From contig JAWLGR010000013.1 in the NCBI GenBank assembly GCA_041684965.1, forward strand, positions 80,264 through 144,263: DNA of 64,000 nt, given 5' to 3'. The notes below the pieces were generated by a model. The model did not search any database. It was given only the letters and a program-made list of their open reading frames with translations, and was not told the DNA's origin. Positions 17,992 through 26,057 of this stretch are shown here, one piece after another (positions within the stretch are counted from its first letter, which is position 1; every line of letters begins with the position of its first letter). Position numbers and translations under genes: made by a program. This DNA comes from Mariniphaga sp041684965. Lineage in GTDB: Bacteria; Bacteroidota; Bacteroidia; Bacteroidales; Prolixibacteraceae.

Positions 17992-18372
17992 ATGGTTTAA
18001 AATTGTAAATTTTCAATGGCATTATATGCCTGCCTTTTGCGGTAGACAAAGAGTCTGCATGTCCCGATAGCTGTCGGGATATTAATCTTCTGTTTGTGTT
18101 ACATACCGCTCATGCTCATTTTATATTGTAATATTAATTAATAGCCTCGAATCGCATCGAAACAATCAATTGGAATGGAACGCAGGACATTGTGCCGATA
18201 CTTTCTCCCGTTTCCTGGTTTTTCCTCATGTGAAAATCAATTATTCATTACTGTACAAAGAAAGAACGGGCTTCCGGAATTGCCATTTTCATGGTTTTAA
18301 CTTTTACTGATGATGGCTTTTATGGTTATTAAGTAATATTTATGTACACATCTTATTTTGAAATTATAGAGT
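17992..18372. other. 381-bp intergenic region containing a TCCCGA..TCGGGA palindrome
   Basis: Between two sulfatase genes. An 18-bp palindrome TCCCGATAGCTGTCGGGA lies at 18062-18079; similar elements are scattered through many Bacteroidota intergenic regions. A 31-codon minus-strand frame near 18130-18225 has no recognisable features. No terminator with a T run was identified. Confidence 0.5.
18062..18079. repeat. Short palindromic intergenic element
   Basis: TCCCGATAGCTGTCGGGA is self-complementary apart from a single T/G pair near its centre. It is of the CCCGATAGCTATCGGG type common in Bacteroidota. It could form a small hairpin in a transcript from either strand. Confidence 0.6.
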
Positions 18373-19893
18373 TTAATCCTCCAACTGAACAAATTTAAAA
18401 CTTTTGATTTCTGAAGGAATATGTTCCCTGTCAAATATAGTTTCAATTTTTTTAATAATTTCAGGATGATTAACTGAAACATCGTTTAATTCCAGACTAT
18501 CTTCCTCAATATTAAATAGTTTAACATGCAAATCACCTTTAAAAATATTGTTTCGCAGCCCTTTCCAATTACCCATCCTAACAGCCTGCTGGCCGCCGTA
18601 TGCAGGAAATTCCCAATATAAATATTCATGTTTTTTCTGCTCTCCTTTCCCGGAAAGGGTAGGGAAGAAGCTAATGCCATCAATTGGACCGGCAGGTACT
18701 GTACCTGCAATATCGCAAAGAGTTGGCATTACATCATACTGAGCTGAAATCAGGTCGGATTTGGTTCCAGGTTGTATTTTCCCTGGCCAGCTGGCAATCA
18801 TCGGTACCCGTATTCCTCCCTCGTTTGCGTATCCTTTTACATACTCCGGATTAAAAGGCCCGGCGCTGTTAAACCTTCCTGAACCTTGTCTTGTAGGACC
18901 GTTGTCACTGGTAAAAATGATAAGAGTATTTTCATATAAATCAAGTTCCTTTAATGTTGCAATGATTTCCCCTACCTGCTCATCCAGATAGGAAATCATT
19001 GCGGCATAGCAGGCATTCGGATAACGTTGGGGGAAATAGCCACCTCCGGTATATGAGAAAGAAGGTTCTTCATCCCCAAATTTTTTAACGTAATAATCGA
19101 TCCATCGTTTGGGTGCCTGCAGGGGTAGATGTGGGATGGGAGTGGCATAATACATGAAGAAGGGATGGTCTCTGTTATCTTTTATAAATTGAATCAATTC
19201 TTTTTGCATTAACTCAGGGGCATAATCTGTCAGCCAAAAATCAGAATACGATTCAGGATCATAGGGATCAGCCCCCTGGGGAAGTCCGGTAGCACGGGGC
19301 GGAACCATTTTATTGTTTAGAGGCACTTTTCCCATGTTTTTCCAAAGATGAACCGGGAAATACGTGTGTGCCTGCCGTTGACAGTTATAGCCGTAGAAAA
19401 AATCAAACCCCATTTTATTGGGAACACCATCTGTAAGAGGAGCACCAAGCCCCCATTTGCCTACAATCCCGGTTTTATAACCGGCCTGTTGCAGCAGGGT
19501 TCCAATGGTTTGTGTTCCGGGCTTCATCGGACGCTGGCCTTCCAGGTTTGGATCATTTGCTGCGGCTTCAAAATCCCAGACATTCCCGCGCTCAGCCATT
19601 TCATCGTTGCTTCTGATCTGTGCATGGCCTGCATGTAGTCCGGTTAGTAACATGCAACGTGCCGGGGCACAAACAGGTGCACTTGAATAGTGTTGGGTAA
19701 ATAACATGCCGTTTGCAGCCAGTTTATCAATATTAGGCGTTTCTATTGCTTTCTGGCCATAGCTGCCCAAATCGCTGTACCCCAAATCATCGGCCAGTAT
19801 GTATATAATATTGGGCTTTTTTGGAATTGGCTCCCCCGACTGGCAGGAGGTAAATAACAGCAATACTGATGGAAAAAGTACATAGGATTTCAT
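18373..19893 (-). CDS. Sulfatase (type I, formylglycine-dependent), lipoprotein
   Basis: The start at 19893 gives 506 residues with a lipobox FTSC (Cys17); an open extension of 10 codons upstream breaks the signal and is rejected. Metal-binding LADDLGYSDLG, the motif C75-APAR-CMLLTG and a TSDNGPTRQ block are present. The longer insertion after the motif (GHAQIRSNDE...) and the GFDFFYGYNCQRQAHTYFP stretch mark a different arylsulfatase subfamily from the other three in the window. That suggests different sulfate positions on the same substrate (inference). Confidence 0.93.
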   Translation of the reverse strand: MKSYVLFPSVLLLFTSCQSGEPIPKKPNIIYILADDLGYSDLGSYGQKAIETPNIDKLAANGMLFTQHYSSAPVCAPARCMLLTGLHAGHAQIRSNDEMAERGNVWDFEAAANDPNLEGQRPMKPGTQTIGTLLQQAGYKTGIVGKWGLGAPLTDGVPNKMGFDFFYGYNCQRQAHTYFPVHLWKNMGKVPLNNKMVPPRATGLPQGADPYDPESYSDFWLTDYAPELMQKELIQFIKDNRDHPFFMYYATPIPHLPLQAPKRWIDYYVKKFGDEEPSFSYTGGGYFPQRYPNACYAAMISYLDEQVGEIIATLKELDLYENTLIIFTSDNGPTRQGSGRFNSAGPFNPEYVKGYANEGGIRVPMIASWPGKIQPGTKSDLISAQYDVMPTLCDIAGTVPAGPIDGISFFPTLSGKGEQKKHEYLYWEFPAYGGQQAVRMGNWKGLRNNIFKGDLHVKLFNIEEDSLELNDVSVNHPEIIKKIETIFDREHIPSEIKSFKFVQLED

Positions 19894-20614
19894 AACCTGA
19901 TATTTAAGCAGATAAACTTTCAATGGCTTTTAACTGAAGAACCATCAACAAATATAAGAAACACAACTGAATTAAAAAGTGAATAAAAGATAACCTCGTT
20001 CCATATTCATAGTAAACTCGGAACAAATTCGGAACAAATTCGGTAAATCGCGAATTTGTTGCGAGTTTGTTGTGAGTTTAATGCGAGTTTATAAAGACCT
20101 TTGTACTATCAGGATTTTTCTCTGGAAATAATGAAACAAAGAATTTAGTGTGCAAAAGGAGTATAGAAAAATTAATTCCGGATTATTGTGCAATAAAGGT
20201 TGATGGTTAAGAAATTACATTTTTATTGCCTGTTTCATTTTCTTGTATTTTCAACTTGAGTATCCGGGAGAATGGAATACACAAATGGAATTCCGGAGGA
20301 AAAAGATGAGGAAGAGTATTTAATATAAGGCAGGTAATTTAAATTTCTTTAAAACGTGATAAATGAATGTAGTTATTACACATGAAATTGATTTTTAGAC
20401 ATTTTAAGCCTTTTAGTTTTAAAGAAATGGTCCCATCGAAAATTATGGGTAGTATCTAAATTTCAAACACATTCAGCATTATCAGGATTTAACAGGCTTT
20501 ATCGTGCATATCCGTTCAAGTTAGTAATGCCAGTTTTAACTTTTAATTTACAGAAGCAACTGTAGTTATTCTGAAAAAAAACAGCTTTCTCTGTATTTGG
20601 TTATTCAGAATATT
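19894..20614. other. 721-bp intergenic region with a long imperfect hairpin
   Basis: The widest gap inside the minus-strand catabolic run, between the sulfatase at 19893 and the oxidoreductase ending at 20615. It contains the inverted repeat at 20013-20080 and otherwise AT-rich sequence. No reading frame looks coding. It must hold the promoter of the sulfatase unit. Confidence 0.6.
20013..20080. repeat. Long imperfect inverted repeat (30-bp arms) with internal direct repeats
   Basis: The left arm 20013-20042 and right arm 20051-20080 pair at 26 of 30 positions around an 8-base loop. Each arm is itself a repeat: GGAACAAATTC twice on the left, and GTTGCGAGTTT/GTTGTGAGTTT on the right, followed by another GCGAGTTT. 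There is no T run, so it is not an ordinary intrinsic terminator. Confidence 0.75.
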
Positions 20615-22027
20615 TTATACTCCCTTAAGTTTCCATGGTTTACGGTATTCATAATGCAACAGGTTGTTAGCTTCCGGACTATTTGTGAACACTTCATTTT
20701 TTTCATCCCAGTGAAGTGTTTTGCCCGTTGCAAGGGCTATATTCGCCAAATGGGCAAAATTAGTGGATTGATGACCATCTTCGAGCGTACATAAAGGCTC
20801 CCGGCGGGATTTTATACATTCCAGAAAATTGCGGATCAATCCCGATGTACTGTCGGCGCTGCTTCCATCCTCAAGCATCTGACTCTTATGTGTATATTCT
20901 TCTGCCTCAATTTGTTTATCCCATTTTTGAAACTGTCCATTTGAGGAAGGGACTATCCGGTAACCTCTTTCACTTGCGTAAAGATTGCCTTTGGTACCAC
21001 GTATTTCCAGTTCACCAAAAGGAAAGTAACTTCCCCCTGTTGCTTCGAAAATACTAAAAGTAATCATCTTTTTTGATGCGAATTCAAAGGTTACCTGCAT
21101 TGTATCAGGTATGTCGGCATCGTGGTCGATTATATAGTTGCCTCCGATTGCACTGATGGTTGCCGGGGCAGTTTCACCCATTAACCAGCGAATTGCATCC
21201 ATATAGTGAACGCCCCAGTTCCCCATCTGGGTTGAATAGTCACCCCACCACCTGAACATATACGGGGCGATGTTGTACTGATAAGGCCGGAAAGCACGGG
21301 GCCCAATCCACATATCCCAGTCAAAATCTTTTGGGGGCTGTTCATGTTTCATTTTCCCTATTCCATTGGGATACATATTGCTTATTCTGGTTGCACGGGC
21401 AACTGATACCTGGCCTATTTTTCCTGCAGGAATCTTTTTGGCAAGTTTTTGATATACGCTGTTACCACGGCGGTTAAGGCCAACGGCTACTACCCGGTTG
21501 GTGGCCTTTTGGGCGTTTATCATTGCCCTGCCTTCTTTTATAGTTGCTGTCAGCGGTTTTTCAACATAAACATCTTTGCCCGCATTAACAGCATCAATTA
21601 CCTGGAGGGCATGCCAGTGATCAGGAGTTGCAATGCAGACAGCATCAATGGTTTTGTCTTCAAGCAGTTTACGGTAATCGGAATAGGTTTTCGGATTGGA
21701 AGTAAATTTTTCTCCCATTTTTGGAATGCGTTCCCCCATGATTTCATGGTAACGGGGATGTACTCTACTGTAATCGCGGTTCATGTAGGGTTCATAAATA
21801 TCGCACAAAGCAGCAACTTCAACCTCTTTTTGCTGCATAAACAAATTTAAAAGTTGTGAACCCCGGTTGCCTACCCCAATAAAACCCATCCTGATTTTCT
21901 CGTTTGCACCGGTAATCCGGTTATGGGTTGCAGCTGTCATTGCATTAGCCCCCAAAACAATCCCTCCTGTGGCAACGCCTGTTTGTATTATAAACCGGCG
22001 ACGGTTTTTCCCTTTTATACTGCTCAT
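20615..22027 (-). CDS. Gfo/Idh/MocA-family oxidoreductase, Tat-type signal (copy 1)
   Basis: A 470-residue protein. RRRFIIQTG (9-17) is a twin-arginine-type export signal ending near the Ala-rich TAATHN. The Rossmann nucleotide-binding site reads GFIGVGNRGSQ, followed by DHWHALQ and the catalytic-site EKPLT. The C-terminal half has PFDWDMWIGP-like and MFRWWGDYSTQMGNWGVH elements seen in secreted Bacteroidota members. The family oxidises or reduces sugar hydroxyls with NAD(P); some members are GH109 glycosidases using a transient redox step. Paralogous to the gene immediately upstream (136 bp). The substrate is unknown, probably a sugar of the locus glycan. Confidence 0.9.
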   Translation of the reverse strand: MSSIKGKNRRRFIIQTGVATGGIVLGANAMTAATHNRITGANEKIRMGFIGVGNRGSQLLNLFMQQKEVEVAALCDIYEPYMNRDYSRVHPRYHEIMGERIPKMGEKFTSNPKTYSDYRKLLEDKTIDAVCIATPDHWHALQVIDAVNAGKDVYVEKPLTATIKEGRAMINAQKATNRVVAVGLNRRGNSVYQKLAKKIPAGKIGQVSVARATRISNMYPNGIGKMKHEQPPKDFDWDMWIGPRAFRPYQYNIAPYMFRWWGDYSTQMGNWGVHYMDAIRWLMGETAPATISAIGGNYIIDHDADIPDTMQVTFEFASKKMITFSIFEATGGSYFPFGELEIRGTKGNLYASERGYRIVPSSNGQFQKWDKQIEAEEYTHKSQMLEDGSSADSTSGLIRNFLECIKSRREPLCTLEDGHQSTNFAHLANIALATGKTLHWDEKNEVFTNSPEANNLLHYEYRKPWKLKGV

Positions 22028-22163
22028 AGTTTTATTTTTTAATTAGTCCGGTAATTTTTTAACTTGTAATCTGAATGCTGTTAAAGAAAATTTTATGATA
22101 TGGAATATACGACTTTCCCAGGAATTCATCAGCTGCGGTTGTTTCAAATGTCAGGAATGAATG

Positions 22164-23582
22164 TTATAATTTCCATGGTTCCCTGTATTCATATGACAAC
22201 AATTTATTTGCTTCCTCACAATTGGTTACAATTTCCTTTTCTGCATCCCATTTTAGCGTTTGTTTTACATGGAGTGAAATGGTAGCCAGGTGAGCCATAT
22301 TTGTCGACAGATGGCCATCCTCCAGTGACACAATTGGCATTTCCCTGGATTTTATGCAATCAAGAAAATTGCGCACCAGGTTTGCTCCCGGATTGGCATA
22401 GCTGCCGTCAACAAGTTTTCCGTTGCCTGAGCTTTCAACTTCATAAATTTCGCCATCCATTAATTTATCCCACGACTGAAACTGGCCAATCGATGTTGGA
22501 ACTATTTTATATCCATTGTTTCCGGCAATATAAAGTGTTCCTTTTGTTCCACGCAATTCAAGGAATCCTTCACTCAGTGTACTGCCTGAACTTGCTTCAA
22601 GCTGAGTGAATGTTGCAATGGCACCTGAGGGAAACTCAAAGATTGTTTGCATGGTATCGGGAATTGTACGGTCATCGTCAATGGCATATTTCCCTCCCAA
22701 AGAGGTAATGGCAACCGGGGCTTTTTCATTTAACAACCAACGGATTAGATCAAGGGAGTGGACTCCGTTATTGAGTATCTGATTGTCGTATTCTTCCCAC
22801 CATCTGAACATATAGGGTGCGATGTTATATTGATAAGGCCTGTAGGGTTTTGGTCCGAGCCACATATCCCAGTCAAAATCCTTTGGTGGCCGTTCAGGCT
22901 TCATTCTGCCAATTCCGTTAGGATACATATTCGATACATGGTTGCTTACGGCAAATGTTACTTTCCCGATTTTTCCTTCAGGAACTTCCTGAGCCAGTTT
23001 CTGATAGGTTCCTGATCCCCGCCGGTTCAGACATACACCGGCTACCTGGCTGCTCTTTTCCCAGGCTTTAATTACAGCCCTGCCTTCATGGATGCTTTTA
23101 GTTAATGGCTTCTCAACAAATACATCCTTGCCTGCTCCTATTGCATCGATAGTCTGAAGCGGGTGCCAGTGATCGGGAGTGCCAATGTATACTGCATCAA
23201 TGGATTTGTCTTCAAGCATCTTTCGGTAATCGGTATATCGGCCCACTTCATTGCTGAATTTTTCTCCCATCTGAGGAATCTGCCGGGGGCGTGTTTCAAT
23301 GTAACGGGGGTCTACTTTTGAGCGGTCGCGCATTAAATAGGGTTTGTAAACATCACACAACGCTGCTACCTCGCAGTCAGGTTCATTCATAAATTCATGC
23401 ATTACCTGTGTGCCACGATTTCCTACCCCGATAAAAGCGACCCGGATTTTCTCATTTGAGCCTGAAATCCTGGAATAACTTTTTGCACTTACAGCTTTTG
23501 CTCCCAAAGTTATTCCTGCTGCCAATGTTCCTGTCCGGGTTATAAAATCGCGGCGTGTGGTTTTATTTATATTTTCGCTCAT
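22164..23582 (-). CDS. Gfo/Idh/MocA-family oxidoreductase, Tat-type signal (copy 2)
   Basis: Of 472 residues and strikingly similar along its length to copy 1. It shares the NEKIR..FIGVGNRG nucleotide-binding start, TPDHWHPLQTIDA, EKPLTKSIHEGRA, the NMYPNGIGRMKPERPPKDFDWDMW block and a C terminus ending YEYREPWKL. The signal contains TTRRDFITRTG. The pair therefore arose by tandem duplication. Where copy 1 has GNWGVHYMDAIRWL, copy 2 has LNNGVHSLDLIRWL, a difference near the expected active site that may mean altered specificity. It is an exported enzyme; its cofactor would need to be loaded before Tat transport. Confidence 0.9.
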   Translation of the reverse strand: MSENINKTTRRDFITRTGTLAAGITLGAKAVSAKSYSRISGSNEKIRVAFIGVGNRGTQVMHEFMNEPDCEVAALCDVYKPYLMRDRSKVDPRYIETRPRQIPQMGEKFSNEVGRYTDYRKMLEDKSIDAVYIGTPDHWHPLQTIDAIGAGKDVFVEKPLTKSIHEGRAVIKAWEKSSQVAGVCLNRRGSGTYQKLAQEVPEGKIGKVTFAVSNHVSNMYPNGIGRMKPERPPKDFDWDMWLGPKPYRPYQYNIAPYMFRWWEEYDNQILNNGVHSLDLIRWLLNEKAPVAITSLGGKYAIDDDRTIPDTMQTIFEFPSGAIATFTQLEASSGSTLSEGFLELRGTKGTLYIAGNNGYKIVPTSIGQFQSWDKLMDGEIYEVESSGNGKLVDGSYANPGANLVRNFLDCIKSREMPIVSLEDGHLSTNMAHLATISLHVKQTLKWDAEKEIVTNCEEANKLLSYEYREPWKL

Positions 23583-23650
23583 AGTATTGAAGTTTAATGT
23601 TATATTTTTGATAATACAATCAAGAACTATTAACCAGCTTTTGTTCTCAA

Positions 23651-24685
23651 TTAAAATTTATATTTCCTGCTCTCCTTCCGGGCTTTCTCCATTACCTGAT
23701 CCATGGAAACGGGCTTGCCTCCCAAATTTTTACTGACATCTGCAGCTTCCATAAAAGCAAGTATTTCAAGTGTTTCATCAGGTTGAACCGGTATCTTTCC
23801 ACTTTCAAAGTAGATGGCAATATCTTCCAGAAGAGGATTGTATCCATCGTACGATCCCAATACTTTAATTCCTTTCTCGCCGAAAACAATTCCCCCGTAA
23901 CCTGATTTTCCTCTTCGGATACCGCGACTCGTGCCCACCCGGTTATCATCCCAGACTCCAACTACCACATCGGTATCGGGGGTATAAGTCCGGCTCACTG
24001 TTTTGCATCCAGTTCCCATAGCTGTAAAAAGAGTCTCTACACCATGGATCCCATACCAGAACAGGTCCGGGTGTGTCTTTTCCAATGGGGCAGGGCTGTA
24101 GGTTTCAGCACCAATAATACTGCCAATTTCTCCGCCTTTAATTTCATCCATGCCTTGTATATAACGTAACGAGGATGCAGAGAAAACAGGGATGCCGTAA
24201 TGTTCTGCTGCATTAAAAATCACCATGGCATCTGAAAGGGAAGCAGTCATTGGTTTGTCGATAAAAACCCTTTTTCCGGCTTTTAATACCGGTAGTACCT
24301 GTTCAAGATGGCGCCTGCCGTCATTGGTTTCGAGTAAAATAACATCCGATTTTTGAATAACCTCCTCAATTGACCCGGTGATTTCTATCCCCATATTTTT
24401 CATTTGAAGGGTATAACTTTCAATTCTGTCAACAGTAGGTTTTATATCGAGAGTGCCTTTGGGGTAGGCAGCTACTACCCTGAACCCTAAAAAAGTATTT
24501 CCTGCATCGGATGCATTAAGTGCTTTGGTAAATTCAATGCTGTGTGATGTATCCAGTCCAATAATACCTACCCTTCGGCCTTCAGGGATGTCAGAGTTCA
24601 TGGTATTTGAAGCAACAGATGAACTGATGGAAAGCCCGATGCCAGTTAATGTGCCTGCCTTTATAAAATTTCTTCTGTTGATCAT
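23651..24685 (-). CDS. Gfo/Idh/MocA-family oxidoreductase, Tat-type signal (shorter, divergent)
   Basis: A 344-residue, more distant member. MINRRNFIKAG is a twin-arginine-type signal. The nucleotide-binding region reads GIIGLDTSHS, so the usual GxGxxG is degenerate (GLDTSH), and the EKP motif is DKP at RVFIDKPMTAS. WYGIHGVETLFTAMG supplies the conserved His. The closing domain GKIPVQPDETLEILAFMEAAD is typical. It is co-linear with copy 2 (68 bp) and the M14 gene (68 bp), which suggests one operon. Loss of the classic dinucleotide motif leaves its redox competence open; the SH variant occurs in other family members. Confidence 0.87.
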   Translation of the reverse strand: MINRRNFIKAGTLTGIGLSISSSVASNTMNSDIPEGRRVGIIGLDTSHSIEFTKALNASDAGNTFLGFRVVAAYPKGTLDIKPTVDRIESYTLQMKNMGIEITGSIEEVIQKSDVILLETNDGRRHLEQVLPVLKAGKRVFIDKPMTASLSDAMVIFNAAEHYGIPVFSASSLRYIQGMDEIKGGEIGSIIGAETYSPAPLEKTHPDLFWYGIHGVETLFTAMGTGCKTVSRTYTPDTDVVVGVWDDNRVGTSRGIRRGKSGYGGIVFGEKGIKVLGSYDGYNPLLEDIAIYFESGKIPVQPDETLEILAFMEAADVSKNLGGKPVSMDQVMEKARKESRKYKF

Positions 24686-24753
24686 TCTGTTAAAATTAAA
24701 TTTCGGGTTTAGTTTTTTACAACCTCAAACAGGGACCAGGCTGGTGCTTTGAT

Positions 24754-26004
24754 TTATCTTTTTTTACCTGGAGTCCATTTAGAACGGCCACCTGATTCTG
24801 CTAAAAACCTCATTGCTTCCAGGTGACAATAAAGTTGTGCATCGAGAAGCATTTCAGGAGTGTGCATGGCAGGTTCGCCTGCTCTGTTTTTTCCTGCAAA
24901 GCTGTGGCTTGGTGATTCAACGACTACACTCAATGCACCGCAGTGCAGGTTTAAAGCCCCGTCAAGATTGAAAACACCGGCTGGTGCACGTTGGGCATTG
25001 GCTTCAATAGCCGGATCCCGGGTGTATTGTAATCCTTCCAAAGCCAAACGCGTATGAATCTGTTTATACAGAGAATCGAAGACAGGAGACAGGACAGGCT
25101 CACAAAATGGACGGTGGAGGTTCATATAAATTGCGCCAGTATGCATGTTGATAATCAAATCGGGGCGTTCAAGTTCAGTAAGATCAAACAATGCCTGTGT
25201 TTCAGGTTGTAATTTGCCAAAAAAGTCATCGTGCTGAATGTTAACACCGGCATCGTTTGGATACCCCCCGGGAAATACCGGCTTTCCAAAATCAAGCGGA
25301 ATAAATTCTTTAATGTGGGGCCAGCCAATAATTGTACCGTCCGGATTTCCTCCGGTATTTAAATATTCATGAACTGTATGGTCGGTATCAAAGTATTGTT
25401 CCATTCGGAGCGGGATTCGTGCCCTGCCATCCGGATTTACCATTGGAATCAGAATTATGCGGTCGAGTTTTTCTGCAATTTTGTTGATTTCCGGCCATTC
25501 TTTCCCCCGCAAATCTTTGCCGGTTTCGAGAACGGAGATAAGGTTTACGGTTCCAATAATTCCTTCAAATTCCCCTCCATGGACTGCCGACATTCCAAGG
25601 TAAACTACTTTTTCATGGTCCGGGCCCCTGTAGGCACCAACATTACCGAATCCCAATGCTCCTGAGAATGTTGTAGTGCCTTCATCCTGCCTGGGCTTTC
25701 CATAAAAGACAGCCCGAACCGGCCTGTTGCCGGCAGAAGTGCCAATGACTTTAATCTGTCCCTTTTTAACATTTCTGTATAGAAATTCGCTGACATCATT
25801 TACTGAAGTGACCCAAAACCCGGGAATAGGTTCCCGCTCCAAAAAATAAGCTTCGGGGACTCTAAAGGTATAATTTCCTGATTCAAGGTTCATCGTTTCT
25901 TGCGCCAGTGAGTTGAAACTGCTCAACCCTATAAGAAGAAAACAAAACGATAAAAAGACAACATTCCCTGCACTGTTATTTTTGATTGCAAATTGATACT
26001 CCAT
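24754..26004 (-). CDS. Exported M14-family carboxypeptidase-like zinc hydrolase
   Basis: A hydrophobic segment at residues 13-33 is the export signal. The M14 core shows zinc ligands His142 and Glu145 in HGGEFEG, a NPDGR signature (190-194), the third ligand His288 in NMHTG and a candidate catalytic Glu363 in VVVESPSHS. The 416-residue length suits a single-domain enzyme. M14 members cut C-terminal amino acids, peptidoglycan peptides or acyl-amino-acid amides; this one is of the less characterised type with two large insertions. It lies inside the oxidoreductase/hydrolase operon, suggesting that the substrate contains a peptide or amide bond (inference). Confidence 0.85.
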   Translation of the reverse strand: MEYQFAIKNNSAGNVVFLSFCFLLIGLSSFNSLAQETMNLESGNYTFRVPEAYFLEREPIPGFWVTSVNDVSEFLYRNVKKGQIKVIGTSAGNRPVRAVFYGKPRQDEGTTTFSGALGFGNVGAYRGPDHEKVVYLGMSAVHGGEFEGIIGTVNLISVLETGKDLRGKEWPEINKIAEKLDRIILIPMVNPDGRARIPLRMEQYFDTDHTVHEYLNTGGNPDGTIIGWPHIKEFIPLDFGKPVFPGGYPNDAGVNIQHDDFFGKLQPETQALFDLTELERPDLIINMHTGAIYMNLHRPFCEPVLSPVFDSLYKQIHTRLALEGLQYTRDPAIEANAQRAPAGVFNLDGALNLHCGALSVVVESPSHSFAGKNRAGEPAMHTPEMLLDAQLYCHLEAMRFLAESGGRSKWTPGKKR

Positions 26005-26057
26005 AATTTCTCCTGTTAAAATAAAAATTCAATATTATATTTTTAAAATTCAGACAA

